Origin: Micromonospora inaquosa | GTDB taxonomy: Bacteria > Actinomycetota > Actinomycetes > Mycobacteriales > Micromonosporaceae | DNA: 59,563 nt | Direction: 5' to 3' | Assembly (NCBI RefSeq): GCF_003857055.1 | Contig: NZ_QGSZ01000201.1 | Location: 1-59,563, forward strand | Shown: piece after piece, positions 18,208 through 26,544 of the stretch | Layout: the number at the start of each line of letters is the position of its first letter | Position numbering within the stretch: the stretch's first letter is position 1 | Made by a program: the position numbers and the translations under genes | The notes under the pieces: model-generated | What the model was told of the DNA's origin: nothing | Seen by the model: the letters and a program-made list of their open reading frames with translations, nothing else | Databases searched by the model: none

Positions 18208-18571
18208 CGCGTCTCCTCGTCACCGGCGCCACGTTGCGAGGCGGCGCGTTGTCGGTCTTGCCTGGCTGGACCTGAAGGCCGGCGATCTGCACGAAGACCT
18301 CCCGCCGCGCCAGCGCCTTGCCGCTCGCCGGGTTGATGGAGTAGCCGGTCAGCCACACCCAGCCGTCATAGGTCGGCTTGTCGCACACCGAGGTCACCCG
18401 CAACCACAGCACCCGATCGCCGCCAAACTGCACCGACGCCCGACCATCGATCAGCACCAGGTCACCCGGTACGGGGACAACTGGCCGGCGCGGCGTCGGC
18501 GTGCGAAGCGCCGAGGCGGGCGGGCTATTCACGGGCCGTCGTTCGGGTCGCGGCCCCACACCAGCACCCAC
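18200..18571 (-). CDS. Unrecognised small AICE-type protein
   Basis: Up to 123 residues; the first 30 are low-complexity Pro/Arg, so the real start may be an internal GTG near VPVPGDLVLIDGRAS. The core GDRVLWLRVTSVCDKPTYDGWVWLTGYSIN looks beta-rich and resembles the product of the next gene. Translationally coupled to the 89-residue gene by an 8-base overlap. Function unknown. Confidence 0.55.
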   Translation of the reverse strand: MGAGVGPRPERRPVNSPPASALRTPTPRRPVVPVPGDLVLIDGRASVQFGGDRVLWLRVTSVCDKPTYDGWVWLTGYSINPASGKALARREVFVQIAGLQVQPGKTDNAPPRNVAPVTRRRGV

Positions 18572-18840
18572 CCCGGGCCAGCCTCAGCAGGTCGCCGCGC
18601 GACCGGAACCCGCGCAGTCCAGGCAGGACCGTCGGGCCAGAGATCGGGTCCGCTCCGACCCACGCCCCATCCCCCGGACAGCGGTGCGGGCGAGGGTGTA
18701 CTTCCAGCCCGCGCCCGAGCAGGATTGGCAGTTGCTCGATACGTTCAGCCCCGTCATGCAGACAGGTTGTGGCACAAACCGCCCAGCAACCCGGAAAATC
18801 CTTCCGGGGTTGCAGCCGGCCGAGGGGAGACGGTGAACCA

Positions 18841-20064
18841 GTGCGCGGAAGAACCAACAACCTGACCATCGGCGAACGCGTCGCCTGGTACCGCTACCGA
18901 CGCGGCCTGTCCCAGGAAGTCCTCGCCGGACTCATCGGCCGCACCGCCGACTGGTTGGGCAAGATCGAGAACAACCGGATCGAGCTGGACCGGCTCTCCG
19001 TCATCAAGTCCCTCGCCGAAGTCCTGGACGTCTCCCTCGGCGACCTGCTCGGCGAACCCTCGCTGCTCGACTGGACCGGCGACAGCGGCACCGCGACCGT
19101 CCCCGCCCTCCGTGCCGCCCTGATGGACTACCGCGCCCTCGGCCCCTTCGGCAGCGACACGGACGCGGAGCCAACGAGCGTCGCTGTGCTCAGGAAGGAG
19201 GTAGGCGCCCTCTGGGATGCCTACCAGGACTCCCGTTTCGGGTACGTGACCGGCCGCCTGCCCGAGCTGCTGCACCGCGCCCAGGCCGCCGCCGACCACC
19301 ACGACGGCGACGGCCAGGACCAGGCTCGTCGGCTTCTCGGCTTGGCGTACCAACTCGCCGCTACCCAGCTCACCAAGCTTGGAGAGAGCGACCTGGCATG
19401 GATCGCCGCCGACCGCGGCTTGGCCGCCGTCCGACCCACGGGTGACCCTCTCGTCACCGGCTCCCTGTTCCGCTCCGTCGGACATGCCCTGCACGCCACC
19501 GGCCGCTACACCGAAGCTGTACGCCTCACCGAAGACGCCGCCGGCTACCTTGAGCCCTACCTCAAGCACGCCACACCAGCGCTTCTCTCCGTATACGGGA
19601 CGCTGTTCCTCTCCGGCTCGATGGCCGCAGCCCGCTCGAACGACGCCACCACCACCCGTACCTTCCTCGCCGCCGCCGACCAGGCCGCCGCCCAACTCGG
19701 AGCCGACGCCAACCACCTATGGACCGCGTTCGGCCCGACCAACGTCGCCATCCACCGTGTCGCCACCGCCGCCGAGCTGGGCGACCTACAAGTCGCCATC
19801 GACCTCGGCCCGCGCGTCGACACCGCCGGGCTACCGATGGAGCGTCGGGTACGGCACGCCCTCGAAGTCGCACGCGCCTACAGCGCGTGGAACCGCGTCG
19901 ACGATGCCCAGGCCGTCATCCTCGACGCCGAACAGATGGCACCCGAGCAGGTTCGGCACCACTTTCTCAGCCGCCAACTCGCGCTGACCTGGATCCGACG
20001 GCAGCGCGGCAAGCCCTCGGCCGAACTGGTCGGCTTGGCCCAGCGACTCAAGGTGCTCGACTGA
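18841..20064 (+). CDS. XRE-type helix-turn-helix regulator with TPR-like C-terminal domain
   Basis: 407 residues from a GTG at 18841 preceded by GGGGAG. Residues about 8-72 form the helix-turn-helix (IGERVAWYRYRRGLSQEVLAG, then TADWLGKIENNRIELDRLS). The remainder is helical, with TPR-like units (GRLPELLHRAQAAADHH, GLAYQLAATQLTKLGESDLAW, ALEVARAYSAWNRVDDAQAV). Such XRE-TPR regulators are regularly paired with a Nudix hydrolase in Streptomyces and Micromonospora integrative elements, as here with a 24-base gap. It may sense a peptide or nucleotide; no ligand can be assigned. Confidence 0.88.
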   Translation: MRGRTNNLTIGERVAWYRYRRGLSQEVLAGLIGRTADWLGKIENNRIELDRLSVIKSLAEVLDVSLGDLLGEPSLLDWTGDSGTATVPALRAALMDYRALGPFGSDTDAEPTSVAVLRKEVGALWDAYQDSRFGYVTGRLPELLHRAQAAADHHDGDGQDQARRLLGLAYQLAATQLTKLGESDLAWIAADRGLAAVRPTGDPLVTGSLFRSVGHALHATGRYTEAVRLTEDAAGYLEPYLKHATPALLSVYGTLFLSGSMAAARSNDATTTRTFLAAADQAAAQLGADANHLWTAFGPTNVAIHRVATAAELGDLQVAIDLGPRVDTAGLPMERRVRHALEVARAYSAWNRVDDAQAVILDAEQMAPEQVRHHFLSRQLALTWIRRQRGKPSAELVGLAQRLKVLD

Positions 20065-20088
20065 ACCCAGTCCATCTAGGCTGCCCTG

Positions 20089-20556
20089 GTGACGGCCAAC
20101 GAGATGCCACCCATGGCAACCCCACGCGTCGCCGCCGGCGCCCTCTTCTTCAACGACGAAGGCCACGTGCTCCTCGTACGCCCCAGCTACAAGAAGCACT
20201 GGGACATCCCCGGCGGCTACGTCGAACCCGGCGAGTCACCCCGAGCAGCCTGCATACGCGAAATCCAAGAGGAACTGGGCCTTACTCCGGCAGTCGGGCC
20301 GATGCTGGTCGTGGACTGGGCACCCGCCGAGCACGAAGGCGACAAGCTCCTCTTCATCTTCGACGGCGGATCACTCGGCGCAGAGCAGGAACGCGACATT
20401 CGCTTCGCAGACGGTGAACTTACCGAGTGGCGCTACGTGAGTGCAGGGTCCTTGGAACAGCACGGCCCGCCCCGGCTCGCCCGTAGGATCCGCACCGCTA
20501 TCGCAGCGCGCAGTAACGGCGTGTCCGCGTATGCCGAACACGGCAGCGCAATCTAG
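20089..20556 (+). CDS. Nudix hydrolase
   Basis: 155 residues from GTG. The Nudix box is complete at about residues 42-65 (GGYVEPGESPRAACIREIQEE), with the metal-binding REIQEE core. Expected to hydrolyse a nucleoside diphosphate derivative; the substrate cannot be read from sequence. TAGGCT at 20077-20082, six bases before the GTG, suggests leaderless transcription separate from the preceding regulator gene. Its stop is followed at 20576 by the first structured repeat, whose initial hairpin may also terminate this gene. Confidence 0.93.
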   Translation: MTANEMPPMATPRVAAGALFFNDEGHVLLVRPSYKKHWDIPGGYVEPGESPRAACIREIQEELGLTPAVGPMLVVDWAPAEHEGDKLLFIFDGGSLGAEQERDIRFADGELTEWRYVSAGSLEQHGPPRLARRIRTAIAARSNGVSAYAEHGSAI

Positions 20557-20575
20557 ACCGCAGTTTCGATACACA

Positions 20576-21075
20576 ATCAAGGCGGCCCTGAACGGGCCGC
20601 ACGCGCCGCCGCCTGGGCGCGCGTCCGTCGCTCCGCTGGCGCTCCGACTCCAGCCACGCAACACGCCCGGCGGCTGGCGCGGAAGCGGAAAGCCCAAGGG
20701 GCCGCCGCAGCACGACAGGCCGTTGACGAGTGAGGTGATGGGCCGGCAGCCGGCCGGGCCGCGCGGCCACGAGCACGCGCGGCGTAGGGGAGCGCACGCA
20801 TGGCCGCGTCGGCGAGCTGGCGGCGGTCGCGGGATTGCGGTTACTGCGCCTCCGGCGGGGGCGCTCCGGCTCCAGGATGGCCGGGACCGTCGGCGGGTCA
20901 CGGTCCACGGGTGGTTGCGGCAGCCATCCCGCCTGCCATCGACCCGGGCAAGCCGAGCAGACCACCGCCCGACCCGCCAGCGCCCGTATGAGCCGTCAAG
21001 GTCCGCTTGACATGGCGGGCCGGGCGGTAGCCCGCTCCCCAGAAGGGCGGGTCGATGGCAGACGGGATGGTGGGA
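20576..21075. repeat. Structured repeat, copy A
   Basis: This gene-free stretch starts with ATCAAGGCGGCCC, identical to copy B, then a GCGGCCC/GGGCCGC hairpin. It ends in a large stem: 20924-20945 pairs with 21049-21070 at 21 of 22 positions. Just inside the stem is GGCAAGCCGAGCAGACCA (20947-20964), identical to copy B. A small hairpin GTCAAG/CTTGAC (20995-21011) lies in the loop. Long open frames exist across it on both strands but are Arg/Pro-rich shadows without ribosome sites. Possible roles: replication or transfer origin relic, structured RNA, or a small mobile repeat. Confidence 0.7.
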
Positions 21076-21081
21076 CGCTAA

Positions 21082-22284
21082 CTAATCGTCATCCTCTAGC
21101 TCGCCAGTCGAGTCGAACATTGAGCCCTGCTGGTACTGCTGGCGTCTAGGAAGTTGGACTAGCTCCAAAGCCGACGGCTCGTATAGCCAGTACATCTGGC
21201 CTTCCCTGGACTGACGGCCGGATACTCGTATCGCTTTGCCCTCAATATGTGCCTGAATTGCCACATCGTAGGCGTCGTGGGGAATGCGAACTCGGATTTT
21301 ATTGGCGGGTGACCCCTCAATGACGTTCAGTCGGATCACACCGACCGATCCCGGACTCGGCCTGTCGAGGAGCGTGACCGTGCCTAGTACGGTCACGTCG
21401 GACGGGGGCTCTGTTTGTGCGTATAGCGTCGATGCTCGCGTCAAGGCCGGGATATCGGGTGGCTCGAAGGTTACCGAAACCGGCTGCCTGAGCTCCGAGT
21501 CGCCCTGCATGGCGTGCCACGATACAGACACTTCTGCGCCATTGGAGCGTTCTACAAGACCAGTCAAGGATCGAGAAAGCTCGTATGACGCGCCATATTC
21601 GATTGCGTCCGTGAAGATTGCCACCGAACTGTGACGCCGGAAGTGGTCGACGGCGTCGCGTGTTGCGCTCAAGGCCGTTACTAACGTCTCAGCGACAGCC
21701 CTACCATTAAGTGGGGTGGTCAGGCCGGGTATTTCGAGGGTTGATCCGGTAATATCCTCAGTAGGCGTTAAGGCTGTGACAACATAGCTGCCAAGCTCAG
21801 TTTGACCCATCCGCACAGCTTCGAGATAGGCTTTAGCCGACGTTCTGTGACGTGCCCCGAAATAGGCTAGGCGTTGACGCTCCGCCTTCGCGGCGGCTTC
21901 TAACGCGCGTCCCGCAGCCTGCACCAGCGATTGACCAGAGGGCCACGGTATGGACCCGTGGGGGGTCGGCACATCCTTACGAAATCGCACCTTGTCGCCG
22001 ACAACTGCGACATCGAGCTCCGTCAAAAGTTGGACCTCGCCGAGTCCAAGACGGGCCGCCGTTCCTCCTACAGCAACACGAAGGAGGTCCTCGTAGTCCT
22101 CCATTGCGGAGTTTAGAGGCACTATGACACTGTCGGTGCTATCGCTTGCCACCTCAGCCAGCCTGGCATACAGGCCTTCACGGCCACCAACGCGACTCCA
22201 GCCACGCTGTTCTAGATAGGTCAGGAGGCTTGCCGCGCTTATCCACGAACCCTTGAGTTCAAATACGTCCGAAGGCGCAGTCAC
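21082..22284 (-). CDS. Unrecognised protein, partner of the DUF4365-type nuclease
   Basis: 400 residues from a GTG at 22284 overlapping the upstream stop by four bases (GTGA), so it is translationally coupled. The N-terminal 60 residues look like a winged helix (SWISAASLLTYLEQRGWSRV) followed by VPLNSAMEDYEDLLRVAVGG. A central alpha-helical stretch (QSLVQAAGRALEAAAKAERQ) leads to a C-terminal beta domain resembling an OB fold (VTVLGTVTLLDRPSPGSVGV, AYDVAIQAHIEGKAIRVSG). No membrane segment or nucleotide-binding motif. Codon use is less GC-biased than in flanking chromosomal genes. A DNA- or nucleic-acid-binding partner of the nuclease is a reasonable hypothesis. Confidence 0.7.
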   Translation of the reverse strand: MTAPSDVFELKGSWISAASLLTYLEQRGWSRVGGREGLYARLAEVASDSTDSVIVPLNSAMEDYEDLLRVAVGGTAARLGLGEVQLLTELDVAVVGDKVRFRKDVPTPHGSIPWPSGQSLVQAAGRALEAAAKAERQRLAYFGARHRTSAKAYLEAVRMGQTELGSYVVTALTPTEDITGSTLEIPGLTTPLNGRAVAETLVTALSATRDAVDHFRRHSSVAIFTDAIEYGASYELSRSLTGLVERSNGAEVSVSWHAMQGDSELRQPVSVTFEPPDIPALTRASTLYAQTEPPSDVTVLGTVTLLDRPSPGSVGVIRLNVIEGSPANKIRVRIPHDAYDVAIQAHIEGKAIRVSGRQSREGQMYWLYEPSALELVQLPRRQQYQQGSMFDSTGELEDDD

Positions 22285-22823
22285 GGCTTTCCTCCCTTCC
22301 CAATCCGCTCCATCATCCCACATAGTGAAAGATCGTCAAAGACTTGGTTGGTCGGAACGCGTACCGAAGTTTTTTCTACCCCCGTGACTGGGTGGCTCTC
22401 AAGATTGACCCAGTAGGCACAGTGGCGGATCGTGAAGTCGCTAGGCGAAGCCTTCACCCAACTGGCGAGCTCACGTGGCAGAATCATCACCACTAGAATG
22501 CTCGGGATTGTGACGGGAGATCTCGCTAGCTTTTTCAGGTGAGCATTTTCTAGGACGAAAGGAAAAGTATCGCCAAGCTCCGAATGGGAAATCTGATAGG
22601 TGCTCTTAAGCTGAATCCGCAGCAATGCCTGAAAATCGTCAGTATGACTTTCGCTCGCGTGGTGAACCATCCAATCGATACCCGGATCGGGATCGGGCTT
22701 GCTTAATGAGCAGCGGGCAGCGGCAGCTATCGCACGTAGAACGCCGTCTTGTAGCTTCTCCATGCACTGCTTTACGTCGAGGTTGCCGCGTAAGGGAAGC
22801 GCATTGGCCGGATAGGTTGTCAA
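22281..22823 (-). CDS. DUF4365-like predicted PD-(D/E)XK nuclease
   Basis: 180 residues from ATG. The segment DPGIDWMVHHASESHTDDF (Asp near 50) followed by LLRIQLKSTYQIS (Gln-x-Lys near 71-73) matches the D...QxK arrangement of DUF4365/restriction-endonuclease-like folds. The hydrophobic strand SILVVMILPRELASW follows. Such domains recur in phage-defence loci. It is the first gene of a two-gene operon with the 400-residue protein. AT-richer codon use and its position between two structured repeats mark it as acquired cargo. The assignment to DUF4365 is by eye and needs a profile search. Confidence 0.68.
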   Translation of the reverse strand: MTTYPANALPLRGNLDVKQCMEKLQDGVLRAIAAAARCSLSKPDPDPGIDWMVHHASESHTDDFQALLRIQLKSTYQISHSELGDTFPFVLENAHLKKLARSPVTIPSILVVMILPRELASWVKASPSDFTIRHCAYWVNLESHPVTGVEKTSVRVPTNQVFDDLSLCGMMERIGKGGKP

Positions 22824-23115
22824 CCTGCCCCCTTACTGATTGGAGTTGGTTCGTTTCGCACTGTACCTACCGGGCCTTTGATCCGAAAGACCTAGCGGTG
22901 AGAGGTCCTGTCCCGGGGGCCGCCGCAGGGCCGTGTGGGCCGTGCCAGGCCGGCAGATGCCGACCACCGTTGACCGACGACGACCAGCAGGGGCCCCTGA
23001 AACAGCAGGCCGAGCGCTTGTGCTGACGCCTGGACTGGCGGGCGACCGGCGAGTCGCTTGTACGCCGGATTCAGCGGCTCCAACGGATCAGGTAGCTGAC
23101 AGAAGACCTAGAAGC

Positions 23116-23364
23116 ATGGCCTGGCGGGGATACGTTGCCTCGATGATCCCTCAAGGCTATGAGTTGTGGCTGTCCCAGCCAGCCGAGGAAGGCTCTGAAC
23201 GCGAGGTCGGCAGGGTAATCGGTTGGGAGCCCGACGGCCACGAGTACGTACCGGTCGTCGCCGTCACCCTGCCTGATGGCTCGCTGCTTGGGGTTCAGAA
23301 GGCGCGATCGGACCCTGACGGCTGCGTGCTGGGCAGCAATCGCGAAGAAGTCACCGAGGCGTAG
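23116..23364 (+). CDS. Unrecognised small protein
   Basis: 82 residues from an ATG at 23116; a later ATG at 23143 would give 73 residues (MIPQGYELWLSQP). Beta-rich and acidic (VGRVIGWEPDGHEYVPVVAV, TLPDGSLLGVQKARSDPDG). No known motif. A longer in-frame extension upstream has shadow-like composition and was excluded. Function unknown. It lies between the nuclease pair and the convergent 105-residue gene. Confidence 0.45.
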   Translation: MAWRGYVASMIPQGYELWLSQPAEEGSEREVGRVIGWEPDGHEYVPVVAVTLPDGSLLGVQKARSDPDGCVLGSNREEVTEA

Positions 23365-23472
23365 CGTCACAAGATCCGGAACATGCGCGGAATGATCACG
23401 CGTGCCCTTGAGCGGCCGGAGGCTGTCCATCCTGGTAGGACGCTGGGTGCTCGTGCCAGCGCTAATCCCCTC

Positions 23473-23790
23473 CTAAACCGTGTGTCGGTCCAGCTGGTCC
23501 TCGCGCACCCGGAACAGCCTCTGCCCACTCTCTGCTTCGACCCCATCCGGCTGGGTGGAGATGACTAGGGCGCGGTCGTCGTCACGTCCGATGATGTCGC
23601 ATCGCACATGAACTGGTGCTGGCAGAGGAGTATCGGCGCTTAACTGACCGCCGGTGAAGGCTGGGATCTTGTCGACGAAGAACCACGACTTGCCGTCCGC
23701 GTCGACCAGGCGGACGCGCACCCAGCCCGGGAAATCCTGGCTGAACCATGCGACCACCTCGCAGCGGAGAAAGCCTTCTTCGTGAGCCAC
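23473..23790 (-). CDS. Unrecognised small beta-rich protein
   Basis: 105 residues from a GTG at 23790 (VAHEEGFLRCEVVAWFSQDF). The pattern CEVVAWFSQDFPGWVRVRLVD, then DGKSWFFVDKIPAF and a C-terminal SGQRLFRVREDQL, is that of a small conserved actinobacterial family of unknown function, recalled but not searched. An alternative upstream start adds 81 low-complexity residues and was rejected. Often such proteins are cargo; nothing here indicates a specific role. Confidence 0.6.
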   Translation of the reverse strand: MAHEEGFLRCEVVAWFSQDFPGWVRVRLVDADGKSWFFVDKIPAFTGGQLSADTPLPAPVHVRCDIIGRDDDRALVISTQPDGVEAESGQRLFRVREDQLDRHTV

Positions 23791-24086
23791 GGGCCGATCT
23801 TGCCCGCTGGCTCGTGCGATGCCAACCGACGATGGAGACGTCAGCCAGCGGGGGTCGGCCGGGTCGCCGGCGGAGTGGCTGTCGACAGCAACGCTGACAG
23901 CAACGGCGCTGGACGGCAGCACTCTGACGAGCACTGGCCTGAACGCAGCTCCGAGCGTGCAGCTCTTCCCGGAGGTATGCGGACGCGATGCACAGAGCTT
24001 GTAAGCGAGACGTCGCCTAAACCTGGCACGCAACGCCTGATCCGGCGGGTGATGGGCGATACCACTGCCGAAACAGTCTCTTTAGG

Positions 24087-24396
24087 ATCAAGGCGGCCCG
24101 CATGCGGGCCGCGCCGGACGCGCTCGGCCTGCTCGCGGCGCAAGCGCCGGCATCGGCCGGCACGCCGGCCGATTAGCGGCATGCCTCCGGCGGAGGCCAG
24201 ACGACTCCGAGATGGAGTTGCTGAACGGTTCCTGTTCGTGGGTGGTGGGATGCCATCCCGCCAGCCACCGACCCAGGCAAGCCGAGCAGACCAGGGCCAG
24301 CGTGACAAGGTCGTTCGTCCGGTAGGGCGCTCCACCTTGTCACCCTGGCCCTGGCCCACTCCACGGAGTGTGGGTCGGCGGCAGACGGGATGGCAT
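24087..24396. repeat. Structured repeat, copy B
   Basis: Begins with ATCAAGGCGGCCC as in copy A, here as part of a perfect 20-base palindrome. It ends in a stem of arms 24250-24275 and 24371-24396 (23 of 26 paired). The same 18-base block GGCAAGCCGAGCAGACCA follows the left arm (24276-24293). Inside is a second hairpin: 24294-24311 pairs with 24334-24351 at 17 of 18. At one stem position T:A in copy A is C:G in copy B, a compensatory change that supports a conserved structure. The 670 bases between 23790 and 24464 contain no gene I can support. Confidence 0.72.
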
Positions 24397-24463
24397 GGGC
24401 CACATCGCTAGGATCATGCCGTGGCCGTGTAAGGACGTCGATCGCTGAGGGGCCGACTGAACC

Positions 24464-25258
24464 ATGAGTACCGTCAGGCGCAGCTTCCGCAAACGCCATC
24501 AGTGGCACGCGTGGTCTGGTGAGATGACCGATCTTGAACGCCTCGGCAAGATTGTCGAAGAATTGCATTCAGCGCGGCTGCGAGAGCTTGAAGCTGAGGA
24601 GCAGCAGCGGAGGTCGGCCTTCAAGGTAGCCGAGGGTATCAATATTGTCGGAGACTCCAACAGCGTATACATCACACCGGGCGACGGCGAGGTCTATCCG
24701 TTCGTTGGGCTCGTCGTGGAAGATGAGGATGAAGTGGCAGGGCCCATATCGGAGGTGCTGCCGGAGATTGATCGGAGAAGTGTCGCGAGTCTAAAATTTG
24801 TGGCCGCGCTTTGGCCGGCTGAGCGACTTAGCGTAACTTTCTCGCGGAATGCAAGCGAGGCAGTTGTTATCGATGTGGTGTCTGGGCGGACCGGATGGGC
24901 CAAGCAGGCATACGCCAGGCTCGCGGACGAGATCGAGAAGGGGGTGCCTCGCTGGTCCCCGTTGCGGTCAGAGAATTCTAGATTCGGTCTCGCTGTGTCT
25001 GTGGCGGCAGTCCTCGGTGGTTTCGTTGGGCTTGTATTGGCAAAGTCGGCTGGGTGGGATGTCCGCCTCGTGGTCGGGGGCCTGGTGTTTATGGCGACCT
25101 GGCCGATTCTCTTAATGCAGCGTCTGCATAATTGGATGTTTCCTGCTTTTGAGTTGCAAGGAGAAGGGGGGCAGTCGTCTGGCACCCGCCGTTTGGTAAC
25201 CCTATGTCTGTTGGGCGCCTCGATACCGATTGGCGCCCTGGTTAATGCTATTTCATAA
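24464..25258 (+). CDS. Membrane protein with soluble N-terminal domain, unknown function
   Basis: 264 residues from the ATG at 24464; an ATG at 24524 (MTDLERLGKIVEEL) would give 244. An N-terminal helical region (EELHSARLRELEAEEQQRR) leads to INIVGDSNSVYITPGDG and a middle alpha/beta region. The C-terminus holds three hydrophobic helices (FGLAVSVAAVLGGFVGLVLA, LVVGGLVFMATWPILLM, LVTLCLLGASIPIGALVNA). Codon use is clearly less GC-rich than that of the chromosome (ATT, TTA, AAA present). It lies alone between repeats B and C. A membrane effector of a defence module is possible but unsupported by a motif. Confidence 0.65.
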   Translation: MSTVRRSFRKRHQWHAWSGEMTDLERLGKIVEELHSARLRELEAEEQQRRSAFKVAEGINIVGDSNSVYITPGDGEVYPFVGLVVEDEDEVAGPISEVLPEIDRRSVASLKFVAALWPAERLSVTFSRNASEAVVIDVVSGRTGWAKQAYARLADEIEKGVPRWSPLRSENSRFGLAVSVAAVLGGFVGLVLAKSAGWDVRLVVGGLVFMATWPILLMQRLHNWMFPAFELQGEGGQSSGTRRLVTLCLLGASIPIGALVNAIS

Positions 25259-25355
25259 GCAGGGCGAGCGTTGGGGGCGACCGCCGACGCTCACAGCCAG
25301 GAGTGGCCGGGGGATCGCATCACCCGGGGGCGCGGATTAAAGGTCGGGTGTACAG

Positions 25356-25430
25356 CCATCCGTACAGCCAAGCCAGCCGGTGGGCGCGGTCCAAGGTCGG
25401 CCAGTAGCGCGCTCCACCTTGTCCCCGTCT
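25356..25430. repeat. Structured repeat, partial copy C
   Basis: A degenerate third copy. GCGCTCCACCTTGTC at 25409-25423 is identical to 24327-24341 of copy B. The flanking AGCCATCC...CAAGCC and GGTCGGCCAGTAG segments align with copy B in the same order. The right-hand terminal arm is missing. It lies in the 264-base gap between the membrane-protein gene and the convergent TAC operon. Confidence 0.5.
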
Positions 25431-25522
25431 AGGAAGACTGGAAGGTCTGCAACTGCCCGAAGAGGAGATCCGTCCCAACCCTGTATCGACGCCATGCTCC
25501 ACAGTTAGTCGGGGCAGAGGCT

Positions 25523-25957
25523 TCACTGGGCTTCGGGTTGGGGTCGGTAAAGAACTGTAGCCCTCTTCCCGAAGAGAGGAAGATAGAACGGCGTGAGGCC
25601 GAGCCGGTTCGTCATCGACGCGAGGAATTCGCGGATGAAAGGTAGCACTTGGATCATCAGAGCGGTCTGAGCGTAATTTTCAATTTCTTCATCCTCCGGA
25701 TCGGGACCGTCGTATGAGTAAGACGCCACGTATGACGCCTCAATTCGAGCTAGTAATTCCCCACTAGAGTTCATGAAGCTGTGGGTCGACTTGACGACAT
25801 ATACGACGTTGTCCTGGCTAGAGAAGGAGACATCTATTTCGGTTTCGACCTTCCCTGGCTTGGCGGTTCCTGCCTCACCGCGCACAACTTGGCATTCGTC
25901 AAGAACAAGTGAGTCGAGCTTCAGTTGCTCGAGAAGACTTTGGCTGGCGCTCGGCAT
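25523..25957 (-). CDS. SecB-like chaperone of a toxin-antitoxin-chaperone system
   Basis: 144 residues from the ATG at 25957, eight bases after the antitoxin stop, with GAAGAG upstream. The C-terminal PFIREFLASMTNRLGLTPFY followed by LPLF is the SecB hallmark (PFARExxxxLTxRxGFPPLxLPP). The preceding strands (EIDVSFSSQDNVVYVVKSTH, ELLARIEASYVASYSY) fit the SecB core. Actinobacteria lack a general SecB, and M. tuberculosis Rv1957 is a SecB-like chaperone dedicated to HigA1. Gene order here (toxin, antitoxin, chaperone) is the same. It should bind and stabilise the antitoxin's C-terminal extension. Confidence 0.85.
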   Translation of the reverse strand: MPSASQSLLEQLKLDSLVLDECQVVRGEAGTAKPGKVETEIDVSFSSQDNVVYVVKSTHSFMNSSGELLARIEASYVASYSYDGPDPEDEEIENYAQTALMIQVLPFIREFLASMTNRLGLTPFYLPLFGKRATVLYRPQPEAQ

Positions 25958-25965
25958 GTCGCTCT

Positions 25966-26544
25966 TCACGTTCCCACGTGGTGAACTTCGACATCGTCGG
26001 CTTGCCAAGCCTCACCCTTTGGTAGAAGGCGGCGAGTGCGCCCGCTAGCGGAAACTCGTACCTTCGCGACCTGAGACGGACCACCGAATGGGACGGTGTG
26101 CAGAGTATCGTCGGCTGGGACGATCATCGGCACCTCCATCGGTCCTTCATGGGTCAGGAATTTCTGCATATATACCTCAAAAGACTTTTCTGTTTCTAGG
26201 ACCGTCCGTCGGCGCGAACGACGGCCCGTGAGGTTAAGGGGTCCGCGGTCCGGCTCAACTGGAACCGCAGAAATGGAAATTTCGTAGCCCATGGCGCGAA
26301 GGAAGCGAGCTGCGGTTGCGATGTGGACGTTGCCATCACCCTTCAGCACCTGTGAGACCCGACCTTCGGTGATACCTAGCTTCGATGCCACCTCTCGCGA
26401 GGTGAGCCCAGAGGCGTTCTTACCCGCATTGAAGAGCCGGGCAACCATCGCGGCTGCGGTAGCGGCGGCGAGCCCCAGCGTTCCTGTGACCGTAGACGCG
26501 CGTTCGTCGTAAAGCGAGAGTTCCTTGTTAGCTCGCTCGGTCAT
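25966..26544 (-). CDS. higA: HigA-like XRE antitoxin with chaperone-addiction extension
   Basis: 192 residues from the ATG at 26544, overlapping the toxin stop by 17 bases. The helix-turn-helix is at about residues 48-70 (LTSREVASKLGITEGRVSQV). A long C-terminal part (residues 90-192) without other motif includes a hydrophobic stretch (EVPMIVPADDTLHTVPF). In M. tuberculosis TAC the antitoxin's C-terminal chaperone-addiction segment makes it depend on the SecB-like partner. This extension could serve that purpose. It probably neutralises the toxin and represses the operon. Confidence 0.82.
   Translation of the reverse strand: MTERANKELSLYDERASTVTGTLGLAAATAAAMVARLFNAGKNASGLTSREVASKLGITEGRVSQVLKGDGNVHIATAARFLRAMGYEISISAVPVEPDRGPLNLTGRRSRRRTVLETEKSFEVYMQKFLTHEGPMEVPMIVPADDTLHTVPFGGPSQVAKVRVSASGRTRRLLPKGEAWQADDVEVHHVGT

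Noticed and set aside
18754..19716. Minus-strand frame of 320 codons opposite the XRE-TPR gene
   Set aside because: Gly/Val-rich shadow without motif; the plus strand has a clear helix-turn-helix and TPR pattern.
20577..20991. Several ORFs of 60-190 codons within repeat copy A
   Set aside because: Arg/Pro/Ala-rich in all frames, no ribosome sites; the DNA is better explained by conserved hairpins.
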